From Pontibacter beigongshangensis (GTDB lineage Bacteria > Bacteroidota > Bacteroidia > Cytophagales > Hymenobacteraceae), in NCBI RefSeq assembly GCF_014332515.1, contig NZ_VFSD01000011.1:1-64000 (forward strand): 64,000 bases of DNA, read 5' to 3'. A model generated the notes under the pieces. That model saw only the letters and a program-made list of their open reading frames with translations, had not been told where the DNA came from and ran no database searches. Below, in pieces: positions 17,406-25,960 of the stretch (position 1 is its first letter; every line of letters starts with the position of its first letter). Both the position numbers and the translations under genes were made by a program.

Positions 17406-19322
17406 GTGGGAAACCTTAGCAACTGCAAAGTAATTTTTTGTATCGCCTGCTGGTGCCTGGCCCTGGTGGCGGAGGCACAGCAGGACACCACGCTGTACCA
17501 GCTCCAGGCGGTAGAAATATTCGGCAAACCGGCCGAGGTGTTTGCCGCGGGCAGCCGTGTTAGCACCCTCGACAGCACCTACCTGAGCACCTACACCTCC
17601 ACCACGCTTGCTGAAGCTTTACAAACCCGCACGCCCCTTTACCTCAAAACATATGGCGCCAGCGGCATTTCCAGCGTGTCGTTCAGGGGAACATCGGCCT
17701 CACACACAGCAGTACTCTGGAACGGGCTGAGCATTGCCCTGCCCTCGCTCGGCCAGAATGATTTTGCCACACTGCCATTGAGCGGCATCGGCAGTATAGC
17801 GGTGCAGCACGGGGCGGCAGGTGCTTCTTATGGCAACGGTGCCATTGGCGGAGCCGTTATGCTTACTTCGCCGGAGCATTCGGGCAAGGGATTTGGTATG
17901 GAACTGCAGCAGGAAGCCGGCAGCTTTGGCCGCTACTTCAGCCAGGCGGCCTTACGCTATAAGGGTGAGAAAATTGCCATTGGAGCCAGCGGTTATTGGC
18001 ATGACGCGCAGAACGACTTTACATACCGTGACCTTGGCCGCTTTGGGGCTCCCGATACCAGGCAAGAGCACGCCCGGGTACAACAGCATGGTCTGACACA
18101 GGATATCAGGTGGCAGCTTGCCCGCAGGAGCCATGTGGCCGTCAGGAGCTGGTATACCTACACGCACCGGCAGTTGCAGCCAGCCATGGGCGCAGCCGAC
18201 AATAAAGCCGAGCAGCTCGACAAGAACCTGCGCCTGATGGCAGAATTCGGCCACAACAGCCGCCTGGGCGAAACTAGCCTAAAGGCAGGTTACTTCTCTG
18301 ATTTTCTGCACTACACCGACAACAGCAACAATTCCACTACAGACATTACCACCTACCAATTGCAAGCGGAGCAGACCTATACCCAGGGCCAGAAATGGAG
18401 CCTGCGGGGCGGCCTGAACCTGCAACATTTCGCGGCTGAGGTGCAGGGCTATGGCGGCGAAGTGACAGAAAACCGCGCTTCAGCCTTTCTGCTCTTCCGC
18501 TACGACCCGGACCCAAAACTTGCCCTGAGCCTGAACCTACGCCAGGCATTTATCAAAGGCTATAACCCGGCACCCACACCCACTGTAGGTGCTAACTGGC
18601 AGTTCCTGAGTTTTGGGGAGCACCAACTGTATCTGAAAGGAAATATATCGGGGAGTTACCGCGTGCCTACGCTGAATGAGCGATTCTGGCAACCGGGTGG
18701 CAACCCCAACCTTAAGCCGGAGCAGGGATGGCAGGCCGAAAGCGGACTGCGCCACCTGTATACCCAAGGCAACTTCAAACTAGAGTCAGAGGCGACTGCT
18801 TTTCATATGCTCATAGACAATTGGGTGCTCTGGACAGACACTGGCATTGGCTACTGGACTCCGCTTAACCTGCAAAAGGTACACTCGCAGGGCTTGGAGC
18901 TTAGCAGCAGGGCGACCACAACCATCGGTGAACTGCAGCCTGGCCTCTCCTTCAGCTATGCCTATACCGCAACAGAGCAGGTAAAGTCGTACGAAGGATC
19001 GGCAGCCGAACTAAACAGACAGCTGCCCTACGTGCCACTGCACAAAGCCACCCTCGCCACCGATGCCACCTTCCGCTCCTGGACCTTTACCGGCAACCTG
19101 ATCTACAACAGCCGGCGCTACATCACCACCAATAACTCCGGAAGCATGCCAGGTTTTGCCTTGCTGGGGCTGGCACTAGAGCGGCAGTTTAAGCTGGGCA
19201 CCGGCTCTCTTCACACCACGTTGCGCATCGATAACTCCACCAACACCGAATACCAGACGATGGTGAACCGTGCCATGCCTCCGCGCGCCTATACCTTCAA
19301 TCTTCGCTATGTAATCCAATAA
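17406..19322 (+). CDS. btuB: TonB-dependent cobalamin receptor (BtuB-like)
   Basis: A 638-residue outer-membrane transporter. A short signal peptide (ends about residue 24, AEAQQD) is followed by the plug domain (about 30-145: VEIFGKPAEV, SGISSVSFRGTSASHTAVLWNGL, GAIGGAVML) and a 22-strand-type barrel ending in an aromatic-rich strand (YTFNLRYVIQ). The start is GTG; the in-frame TGA directly upstream excludes an earlier one. The cobalamin riboswitch upstream and the BtuG-like gene 24 bases downstream make cobalamin or a corrinoid the probable substrate. Confidence 0.92.
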   Translation: MGNLSNCKVIFCIACWCLALVAEAQQDTTLYQLQAVEIFGKPAEVFAAGSRVSTLDSTYLSTYTSTTLAEALQTRTPLYLKTYGASGISSVSFRGTSASHTAVLWNGLSIALPSLGQNDFATLPLSGIGSIAVQHGAAGASYGNGAIGGAVMLTSPEHSGKGFGMELQQEAGSFGRYFSQAALRYKGEKIAIGASGYWHDAQNDFTYRDLGRFGAPDTRQEHARVQQHGLTQDIRWQLARRSHVAVRSWYTYTHRQLQPAMGAADNKAEQLDKNLRLMAEFGHNSRLGETSLKAGYFSDFLHYTDNSNNSTTDITTYQLQAEQTYTQGQKWSLRGGLNLQHFAAEVQGYGGEVTENRASAFLLFRYDPDPKLALSLNLRQAFIKGYNPAPTPTVGANWQFLSFGEHQLYLKGNISGSYRVPTLNERFWQPGGNPNLKPEQGWQAESGLRHLYTQGNFKLESEATAFHMLIDNWVLWTDTGIGYWTPLNLQKVHSQGLELSSRATTTIGELQPGLSFSYAYTATEQVKSYEGSAAELNRQLPYVPLHKATLATDATFRSWTFTGNLIYNSRRYITTNNSGSMPGFALLGLALERQFKLGTGSLHTTLRIDNSTNTEYQTMVNRAMPPRAYTFNLRYVIQ

Positions 19323-19346
19323 AAACCCTATACTAATAACTAAACA

Positions 19347-20456
19347 ATGAAAAGATTTACTTCTTTGCGCGGCTTTTTAGTTGCCTCTGTTCTGGCAACA
19401 GGCGCTTTTATGTTTACCAGTTGCGACGACAAAGCTGACGGCCCAACCAACACCTATGCCGAGAATGCGGTGCTTATCTCTAACGAAGGGGCTATGGGGC
19501 ATTCAAATGCCTCTGTCAGCTACTACAACCGTAGCAACGGCACCCTGGTCAACCAAGTTTTCAGCAAGGAGAATGACGAACAAGTGCTGGGAGATGTACT
19601 GCAAAGCATAGCAGTGCACAATGATCGGGCTTACCTGGTCATGAATAACAGCAAGAAAGTTGTGGTCGCCAACGCCAACACGTTCAAGGCTGAAGGTGAG
19701 ATAGGTGGGCTGGAGATGCCTCGCTACTTTGCCGCTCTCGATAACCAAAAGGGTTACGTTACGGAGTGGGTTACTTACAACAGCAATGGCAGAGTAGCTG
19801 TAGTTGACTTGAGCACCTTAACTGTGACTAAAACCATAGAGGTAGGTGTTAACCCCGAGAAAATGGTAATTGCTGGCGGTAAGTTATATGTAGCCAATGT
19901 GGGCGGAAGTTCTGTTAGTGTAATTAACACAGCTACAGATGCAGTAGAGAATACCTTGGCTGTTACTTATGGCCCCAACAGCCTCGCAATAGATCGAAAC
20001 AATGTGCTATGGGTGGCCAGCAGCAACCGCAAAGAATATGACCCAAAGGACTGGTCAGTGAGCGAGGAGCTGAGCCAGCCCGGCGCTCTGACGAAAATCG
20101 ATTTAAGCACTAATAGGGTAACCACGACCTATTCCTTCACCCGAAACGCGCCTGCTCCTACCGGCATCACCACCAATACCACCAAAGACAAAATTTATTT
20201 TGTTTACGATAACAAGGTATACCAGCAGGATATAGCAGCCACGGCTCTTAACACTACACCCTTCATTAACAGAGGCTCCTCCTACCCCTCCCGAAGTTTC
20301 AGCAGCTTAGGCCTAGACCCGGCAAATGGCTATATTTATGCCGGCAAAGCCCCTAACTACACTTCCGATGGCTGGGTAGTGCGCTACAACACTACGGGTG
20401 CTGTGGTTGACTCGTTCAGAGTAGGTGTGGCTCCGAATGGCTTTACCTTCAGGTAG
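19347..20456 (+). CDS. surface beta-propeller lipoprotein, BtuG-like (DUF5074/YncE family)
   Basis: A 369-residue lipoprotein with signal peptide and lipobox (FTSC, Cys26) followed by an Asp-rich surface-export-like spacer. The rest is a seven-bladed YncE-type propeller with blades such as VAVVDLSTLTVTKTIEVGVNPEKMVI and GSSVSVINTATDAV. In Bacteroides, BtuG proteins of this architecture sit on BtuB and capture cobalamin. Placement directly after the riboswitch-controlled receptor supports the same role. Ligand binding itself is inferred from context, not from identified residues. Confidence 0.85.
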   Translation: MKRFTSLRGFLVASVLATGAFMFTSCDDKADGPTNTYAENAVLISNEGAMGHSNASVSYYNRSNGTLVNQVFSKENDEQVLGDVLQSIAVHNDRAYLVMNNSKKVVVANANTFKAEGEIGGLEMPRYFAALDNQKGYVTEWVTYNSNGRVAVVDLSTLTVTKTIEVGVNPEKMVIAGGKLYVANVGGSSVSVINTATDAVENTLAVTYGPNSLAIDRNNVLWVASSNRKEYDPKDWSVSEELSQPGALTKIDLSTNRVTTTYSFTRNAPAPTGITTNTTKDKIYFVYDNKVYQQDIAATALNTTPFINRGSSYPSRSFSSLGLDPANGYIYAGKAPNYTSDGWVVRYNTTGAVVDSFRVGVAPNGFTFR

Positions 20457-20486
20457 GCTATTTCAGTTAACAAAAGACGCTCGAAA

Positions 20487-20533
20487 CAGCAGCAGAAATA
20501 GGCTCCGGAAGGCTATTTTTATTCAAATAATTC
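20487..20533 (-). repeat. family A repeat, copy 8
   Basis: Minus-strand copy: CAGCAGCAG tail, GGCTCCGGAAGGC core, T-run, ATTCAAATAATTC. The stem is AATAG/CTATT here instead of AAAGGC/GCCTTT in copy 1, so pairing is kept by paired changes. Confidence 0.8.
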
Positions 20534-20564
20534 AGATTGACTGCCACCTGCCAAAATAAGAGTA

Positions 20565-20615
20565 AGAAAAGGAGCAGAAACCGTTTTAGTAAAAAGCGGT
20601 TTCTGCTCCTTTTCT
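20565..20615 (+). terminator. terminator of the cobalamin uptake unit
   Basis: Perfect 19-bp arms (20565-20583 and 20597-20615), GGAGCAGAAACCG/CGGTTTCTGCTCC at the top, T-rich on the right. It also has an A-rich left arm, so it may work for the convergent lipoprotein gene. Confidence 0.85.
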
Positions 20616-20678
20616 CATTCAATTATAAGCGACAGCTATCGTGTGTCTTTTCTAATTTCTAATTTGGCACAGCCCAAC

Positions 20679-20957
20679 CTACTCGCCTCGCTTGTCTCTT
20701 TTGCCATCCTGGTTGTAGGCTCCGCCGCCAATAGCGGTGCTGTCGGGGTGGTCGGCATGGTCGTAGTGATGCTCATGGTCGGCCGTGTCGCGGGAGGTGC
20801 TGCTTTGCTTTAAACCTTCTTCCGTTTCTTCAATACCACTTCTTTCTGTATTGGTATCGCCTGGGTCGGTGCCCGTGTTGCAAGCCGTGATACCAAAGCC
20901 CGACAGGGCACAAAATACGCCGGCCAGAACAGCTGTTTTTAGGTTCATCTTATTCAT
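20679..20957 (-). CDS. small His/Asp-rich lipoprotein
   Basis: A 92-residue lipoprotein: signal peptide, lipobox GITAC (Cys26), then a polar tail with a His/Asp cluster (DHEHHYDHADH, about residues 60-70) that could bind metal ions. No family was recognised. It converges with the cobalamin uptake genes and diverges from the small polar gene at 21120. Metal binding is inference from composition only. Confidence 0.65.
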   Translation of the reverse strand: MNKMNLKTAVLAGVFCALSGFGITACNTGTDPGDTNTERSGIEETEEGLKQSSTSRDTADHEHHYDHADHPDSTAIGGGAYNQDGKRDKRGE

Positions 20958-21119
20958 AGTTTCAAGGTTTCTTTGTTAACTTATTTCCCAACAGGTTTCG
21001 TGATGCGGCCATAAAGCCTGTTCCCCGTTTACGACCACAAAGCCATCTGAGTTAAAGACACATCTGTTGCCCCGCTAAAACGTATGCAGAAGACAGATAC
21101 ATAAAACAAATCAAAGGCT

Positions 21120-21296
21120 ATGAAACAGAACAGCAAAGACAAGAAACCCCTACAACAGAACACCAAAGATGATTCTTCTGATATAGAGAAAGTAAAAAAA
21201 GACCTCGCGGACCCGGCGCGCATGCACAAGCAACCATCCGACACTACCCCCCGAAGCGGCAACGAAGAAGAGGAAGCAGAAAAAGGGCACGCCTGA
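21120..21296 (+). CDS. small acidic hydrophilic protein
   Basis: A 58-residue open frame, MKQNSKDKKPLQQNTKDD... ending EEEEAEKGHA. It is wholly polar with a basic start and acidic end. It lies 54 bases before the DUF2798 gene on the same strand, so the two may be co-transcribed. Composition resembles the products at 13613 and 14048. Function unknown. Confidence 0.5.
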   Translation: MKQNSKDKKPLQQNTKDDSSDIEKVKKDLADPARMHKQPSDTTPRSGNEEEEAEKGHA

Positions 21297-21350
21297 TTAT
21301 AAAACCTGGTTCCGGCACCTTACCTTTACAGGCATTAAAATAAGTGCCCC

Positions 21351-21584
21351 ATGAAAAAGCCTTTTGCAACCCAGCATCTGAAGCGAAAGCTGCTGGTAAT
21401 CTCCATATTTTGCCTGCTGCTGGCCTCCGCCCTGGAATTGTACACCTTTGGGCTCCCCTCCGACTTTTTTAGCAGGTGGCTGCGCTCTTTTTTCGTGCTT
21501 TTCGTGTTGCTGGCTGCTACAGTAGTCGTAATTGTGCCGGGCGTAAACTACACCGTAAACAAGCTGAAGGACCTGGCGAGGTAA
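21351..21584 (+). CDS. DUF2798-family small membrane protein
   Basis: A 77-residue inner-membrane protein with two membrane helices (about 14-31 and 47-66) separated by LYTFGLPSDFFSRWLRSFF, the conserved DUF2798 centre. The second helix is followed by the basic end NKLKDLAR. Function of the family is unknown. A hairpin at 21607-21650 follows the stop by 22 bases. Confidence 0.78.
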   Translation: MKKPFATQHLKRKLLVISIFCLLLASALELYTFGLPSDFFSRWLRSFFVLFVLLAATVVVIVPGVNYTVNKLKDLAR

Positions 21585-21606
21585 ATTTCAGAAGCACCAG
21601 GTCTAT

Positions 21607-21650
21607 AACAGAACAGACCCTTGCTCAGATGAGCACGGGCCTGTTCTGTT
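21607..21650. terminator. terminator hairpin
   Basis: AACAGAACAG and CTGTTCTGTT form the stem, extended by imperfect pairing of ACCCTTGCTC with GAGCACGGGC. It lies between the convergent DUF2798 and lipoprotein genes and can serve both. Confidence 0.8.
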
Positions 21651-21662
21651 TAGTAAGCCTGC

Positions 21663-22220
21663 TTAGTTCTTCAACCCAACGCTTAGGTTAGCATCAACCC
21701 GAAACCGGATAGTGGTTTCAATGCCCTTTTTGGAAGGGTTCAGCCCTACCAGTTTAAAATTAACTTTCTTGTCAGCTAAGATCATTTCTTTCAAAATGGG
21801 CTCATCACGTTCTTTATCGATGAACTGCACATACACGATACTTTCTCTAACAGCCAGATTATACAAGTCGAGGGTATCGATGGTACCTAATTCTGTATAG
21901 GCTGTGGTCCCCTCCTGGGCATAATATAATTTCAGGTCTGATATTATATGAGATTCCGTGCCGGTGTACTGCAGGACCTGCGCCGCAATACTGTTAATCT
22001 GGAGCGCCCGCAGGTGATCTTTGTAACCTAAGGAGTCTGGTTTAACCAACTCCACCGGCTGTACCTTTACAAAGGCTTCCGAACCAGCCGGCTCTTTAAT
22101 TTTATAATCGATATTCGACACGCCAGGAACTTTGGTAACCACCAGGTCCTCTAACTGGTCACAGGCCACAGCACTCAGCATCAGCACGGCCATCACGAAT
22201 AATTTCAATGATTTCTTCAT
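21663..22220 (-). CDS. hypothetical lipoprotein
   Basis: A 185-residue lipoprotein: signal peptide and lipobox AVAC (about Cys20), then about 165 residues likely to form a beta-rich extracellular or periplasmic domain. The segment GSEAFVKVQPVELVKPDS and the hydrophobic patch around LKLYYAQEG are notable, but no family was recognised. The ATG at 22220 is chosen over a TTG one codon upstream. It is monocistronic and shares a terminator with the DUF2798 gene. Confidence 0.7.
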   Translation of the reverse strand: MKKSLKLFVMAVLMLSAVACDQLEDLVVTKVPGVSNIDYKIKEPAGSEAFVKVQPVELVKPDSLGYKDHLRALQINSIAAQVLQYTGTESHIISDLKLYYAQEGTTAYTELGTIDTLDLYNLAVRESIVYVQFIDKERDEPILKEMILADKKVNFKLVGLNPSKKGIETTIRFRVDANLSVGLKN

Positions 22221-22383
22221 CAAGAAAAGGAAATAAATTTAAAGTGGATAAAAGTTGAAAAGGTAAGATAAAAGCGATCTATTCGATAGTTTTGTAAGTT
22301 CGGCAGCTGCTCAGAACCTGTGCACTTCTTGTTAGGATACTATCATTTTAACTTGTTAAAAGTTCCGAAAAGCCGCCTTTTCA

Positions 22384-22391
22384 TAAATTTG
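22384..22391 (+). promoter_or_regulatory. candidate -7 box of the radical SAM gene
   Basis: TAAATTTG matches TAnnTTTG and lies about 130 bases upstream of the chosen start. A TTG 28 bases upstream is further than the usual spacing. Confidence 0.35.
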
Positions 22392-22519
22392 CACCGGATA
22401 AAAAACAGCGGCAAACACCTGTATATGAACCTGCAGCAAGCTGCCGCTGTTAGTGCATCAGAAACAGCAGCAGCTTCTTGTTTGGTTCCTGCGTTATAAC
22501 ATTATTATTGCTATTTACT

Positions 22520-24724
22520 TTGAAGAATCCAACTATCCTGCTCATAACGCCTCCGCTCACGCAACTCAACACGCCTTATCCGGCCACGGCCTATCTGAAA
22601 GGCTTTTTAACCGGGCAGGGCTTTGCCGTAGTACAGGCAGATTTTGGCATAGAACTGGTGCTGCGCATGTTCTCGTGTGCGGGCCTGAAGCGGATTTTTG
22701 CAGCCATAGAAGCAGGCTCGTTTGAGCTTTCGGATAACAGCCTGCGCATGCTGCGCCTGAAGCGGGAATACCTGCAGACGATTGAACCAGTCATCCGGTT
22801 CCTGCAGAACAAAGACACCACGCTGGCCCAACAGATCAGCTACGGCCGCTACCTGCCCGAGGCCGCGCGTTTCGATCAGGTGGAGGATATCGACTGGGCT
22901 TTCGGCAGCATGGGCATTACCGACCGCGCCCGTTACCTGGCCACGCTTTACCTCGAAGACCTGGGCGACCTGATCAAGGAAACCATCTGTCCCTACTTCG
23001 CCTTCAGCCGCTACGCCGATAAGCTGGCCATGTCGGCCACCTCGTTCGACCCGCTGGAAAATGCGCTGCAGGAAACCCCAAACCTGGTAGACGAAATGTT
23101 GCTGGAACTGCTGGAGGAGCGATTACAGACAGTGCAACCCGGTGTGGTGGGCTTTTCTATTCCGTTTCCGGGGAATTTGTATGGCGGACTGCTGCTAGCC
23201 AAATACATCAAAGAGAAGTTTCCACATATTAAGACCATGATGGGCGGCGGCTATCCCAACACCGAACTCCGTACCCTGCGCGAGCCCCGCATTTTCAAAT
23301 ACATCGACTACATAACCCTCGATGATGGCGAAGGGCCCTGGCTAAAGCTGCTGGAGCACCTGCAGGGCCAGCGCCAGCTCTATTTTCTGCAACGCACCTT
23401 CCTGCTGCAAGATGGCAAGGTGGAGTACATAAACGGCTGCCTAGACAAAGACATTCCGCACGTAGAAGTGGGCACACCCGACTACAGCGACCTGCCCCTG
23501 ACGGAGTACCTGTCGGTTATCGACGTGATCAACCCGATGCACCGCCTCTGGAGCGACGGCCGCTGGAACAAGCTCACCGTTGCCCACGGCTGCTACTGGA
23601 AACGCTGCTCCTTCTGCGACATCACCCTCGATTATATTTCGCGCTATGAGGCCGCTCCCGCCGCCTTGCTGGTAGACCGCATTGAGCAGATTATCGCCCA
23701 AACCGGCCAGACCGGTTTTCATTTTGTAGATGAGGCCGCACCTCCTGCTTCGCTGCGCGACCTGGCGCTGGAGCTGCTGAAGCGTGGCGTGAAAATTACG
23801 TGGTGGGGCAATATCCGGTTTGAGAAAACCTTTAGCCCCGACCTTTGCCGCCTGCTGGCGGCCTCCGGTTGCATCGCCGTTTCTGGTGGCCTGGAGGTAG
23901 CCTCCGACCGCCTGCTCAGCCTGATGGAGAAAGGTGTAAGTATTGCCCAGGTAGCCCGTGTTACCGATGGTTTTACGCAGGCCGGCATTATGGTGCACGC
24001 CTACCTGATGTATGGTTTCCCGACCCAAACCGCCCAGGAAACCATCGATTCGCTGGAGGTGGTGCGGCAACTGTTCCAGAACAACGTGATTCAGTCGGGC
24101 TACTGGCACCGCTTCAGCATGACAGCACACAGCCCCGTGGGCAAGAACCCGGCTAAATACGGCGTGGTAAAAGTTGGTCCTGAAGACGGCGGTTTTGCCA
24201 ACAACGACCTCTGGCACGAAGATCCGCAGGGCACCAACCATGAGCTGTTCGGCCCCGGCCTGGCAAAGGCCATTTACAATTACATGCATGGCGTGGCACT
24301 CGACGAGCCCCTCTCCTTCTGGTTCGATTTTAAAGTGCCGCGCGCCAAACTGCCCCGCGACCTGATCTACAAAGCCATAGCAGCACCCGCCAAAACAGAT
24401 GCAGAACGTAAGACTGCCCGCATGGTCTGGCTGGGCAACCTACCGGATATCGACTTTACCATGACGGCCAAGAAGGGAGAGACGCTGGAACGTAGCGTGC
24501 TCACGTTTTATGAAAAGGCCGAGGATTTTGAGGTCAAAACTACGGCAGCCATCGGCCAGTGGCTTTTTGATGTGATACAGGAACTGAGCGCCGAAGAGCC
24601 GGCCACTATTACGCTGAAGCAACTGGAGGAAAGCTATCCTGCCGATGCCCATCTCAGCTTCACGGAGTTCCTGAACTCCCCCGCCTGGTTCACGCTGCGG
24701 GAGAAGGGGCTGCTGCTGCTCTAA
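22520..24724 (+). CDS. B12-binding-domain radical SAM protein
   Basis: A 734-residue protein. Residues 1-230 form a cobalamin-binding-like Rossmann region beginning KNPTILLITPPLTQ. The radical SAM barrel follows, with the cluster motif GCYWKRCSFC (Cys358, Cys363, Cys366), GGLEVASDRLL and VHAYLMYGFPTQT. The Cys spacing is CX4CX2C rather than CX3CX2C. About 180 C-terminal residues match no family I know. The start is uncertain: a TTG at 22520 gives the best N-terminus; a TTG at 22478 would add 14 hydrophobic residues. It lies 2 kb from the cobalamin uptake genes. Substrate unknown. Confidence 0.85.
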   Translation: MKNPTILLITPPLTQLNTPYPATAYLKGFLTGQGFAVVQADFGIELVLRMFSCAGLKRIFAAIEAGSFELSDNSLRMLRLKREYLQTIEPVIRFLQNKDTTLAQQISYGRYLPEAARFDQVEDIDWAFGSMGITDRARYLATLYLEDLGDLIKETICPYFAFSRYADKLAMSATSFDPLENALQETPNLVDEMLLELLEERLQTVQPGVVGFSIPFPGNLYGGLLLAKYIKEKFPHIKTMMGGGYPNTELRTLREPRIFKYIDYITLDDGEGPWLKLLEHLQGQRQLYFLQRTFLLQDGKVEYINGCLDKDIPHVEVGTPDYSDLPLTEYLSVIDVINPMHRLWSDGRWNKLTVAHGCYWKRCSFCDITLDYISRYEAAPAALLVDRIEQIIAQTGQTGFHFVDEAAPPASLRDLALELLKRGVKITWWGNIRFEKTFSPDLCRLLAASGCIAVSGGLEVASDRLLSLMEKGVSIAQVARVTDGFTQAGIMVHAYLMYGFPTQTAQETIDSLEVVRQLFQNNVIQSGYWHRFSMTAHSPVGKNPAKYGVVKVGPEDGGFANNDLWHEDPQGTNHELFGPGLAKAIYNYMHGVALDEPLSFWFDFKVPRAKLPRDLIYKAIAAPAKTDAERKTARMVWLGNLPDIDFTMTAKKGETLERSVLTFYEKAEDFEVKTTAAIGQWLFDVIQELSAEEPATITLKQLEESYPADAHLSFTEFLNSPAWFTLREKGLLLL

Positions 24725-24847
24725 TTCTGAAGGATGAGTGAGTGCCTGCTTTATGCTTTTTGCTGATGGCGCCTACTTTTTGTCTCCCTGGGCTCGACAA
24801 GGTTTAATAACCGGCGGTGCCTGTTTCGAATTATAAGTGGAATGAAA

Positions 24848-24869
24848 GCACGAGCTACAAGCGCGCACC
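24848..24869 (+). repeat. family D repeat, copy 3
   Basis: GCACGAGCTACAAGCGCGC then ACCAG, with flanks GAAAG and ATTCAGG shared with 13009. Confidence 0.6.
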
Positions 24870-24929
24870 AGGTACATTCAGGTAAATATCGTCGGGTCAG
24901 TTTGAGAAGCGAAAGAAGTCTGTCTGCAG

Positions 24930-24985
24930 GAATTATTCCAATCAAAACAGCCCTCCAGAGACCTCTTCTGCTTCTGATGCTGCTG
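24930..24985 (+). repeat. family A repeat, copy 9
   Basis: GAATTATTCCAATCAAAAC, AGCCCTCCAGAG, then CTTCTGATGCTGCTGG. It pairs in inverted orientation with 25141-25171; both share the variant AATCAAAA. Confidence 0.8.
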
Positions 24986-25140
24986 GCCCGGCAACCTACG
25001 ACAGATTTTACTTGCCTGTACTTAGCGAATAGAGCCTGGTAATTCAGTGCTGCCTTTTATACCATTCGCTTCCAACCTTTCTAAAACCACAAAAACTTTT
25101 CTGGCCCTGCTTCGGTTCCGGGGCGGACCAGGCCTTATAG

Positions 25141-25171
25141 CCCCAGAGGGCCATTTTGATTAGAATAATTC
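25141..25171 (-). repeat. family A repeat, copy 10
   Basis: CCCCAGAGGGCC then ATTTTGATTAGAATAATTCC. The GCTGCT tail is missing. Confidence 0.75.
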
Positions 25172-25323
25172 CTAATCCTTCCAATATCCTGGCAGCCAGC
25201 TCAGGCAGTTCCAATTGCAGCATCAGGAGAACCTTACGCCGGATAAGCTGCCAGCATGGCAAGCCAGCCGTCATTCCTGATTTTCATTTTAACCCGGGGG
25301 TAGCCTTCGCTCTTAAACACTGT

Positions 25324-25890
25324 TCATATTTTCCGCTGCATGTAATAGTCGAGTTGCACCTCCTTGCCCAGGTAGAAATCCAGTTCTCCTACTTTTACAA
25401 ACCCGTGCTTGTGGTAAAAGCGTAGCGCCCGCTTGTTCTTTGACCACACAGTGAGCCACACTACCTGATGCCTTCTGCGCCTGGCACGCTCCAGTGCCAT
25501 TTCCATGAGTTTTTCGCCAAGGCCTTTGCCGGTCCATTTCTGGAGCACAAACAGGCGGCTTATCTGTATGGGGCGGCTTCCTTTTATTTCCCTGGGTGCT
25601 TCGTCCCAGTTCAGCTTCAGGTAAGCCACAGGCACCTCATCAGCTTCTACTATCACAAACTCGGTCACGTCATCGGCCAGTTCCTCAGCCTGAAGCTCAG
25701 GCCCATACATCGTCGGTTTGTAGGAGCGCATGTCCGCCGGATCATTATATGGCCCGAACGCCTCCTCAAACGTGCGCCACCCCAGGTCTGCCAGCAAGTC
25801 GGCATCGTCTGTTGTAGCTGTCCGGAAATGATAGTCAGGATCTTTCACAGGCTGTATTGTAAAAGAGCATATACGTAAGTTCTTCCTCAT
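25324..25890 (-). CDS. GNAT-family N-acetyltransferase
   Basis: A 188-residue acetyl-CoA-dependent transferase. The N-terminal half FRTATTDDADLLADLGWRTF and the acetyl-CoA loop region LFVLQKWTGKGLGEKLMEMA (Q/R-x-x-G-x-G/A type, about residues 125-144) are clear, followed by VWSKNKRALRFYHKHGFVKVG. The layout resembles PaiA/spermidine-type acetyltransferases. The acceptor cannot be named. It is monocistronic and convergent with the radical SAM gene. Confidence 0.88.
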   Translation of the reverse strand: MRKNLRICSFTIQPVKDPDYHFRTATTDDADLLADLGWRTFEEAFGPYNDPADMRSYKPTMYGPELQAEELADDVTEFVIVEADEVPVAYLKLNWDEAPREIKGSRPIQISRLFVLQKWTGKGLGEKLMEMALERARRRRHQVVWLTVWSKNKRALRFYHKHGFVKVGELDFYLGKEVQLDYYMQRKI

Positions 25891-25960
25891 GAAACTATCG
25901 GCAGAGCAAGATCATATTTGTACTGTATAAGTAAAGCCAAAGGATGTAAACGAGTAAAAT

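Larger units (their letters stand above)
24725..25323. other. gene-free gap with family A and D repeats
   Basis: About 600 bases between convergent genes. It holds a family D copy (24848) and two family A copies whose AATTATT ends face outward, delimiting 24930-25171. No gene is supported. Confidence 0.7.

Noticed and set aside
22425-22499. 24-codon leader frame before the radical SAM gene
   Set aside because: Ala/Ser-rich, no ribosome site, and no attenuator structure; too weak to call.
22478-22519. TTG start giving a hydrophobic N-terminus to the radical SAM protein
   Set aside because: The hydrophobic residues would precede a cytosolic Rossmann start (KNPTILLIT); a TTG at 22520 gives a better N-terminus, although the choice is not certain.
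23441-24289. 282-codon minus-strand frame inside the radical SAM gene
   Set aside because: Shadow of the coding strand; no domain, and it would disrupt the clear radical SAM gene.
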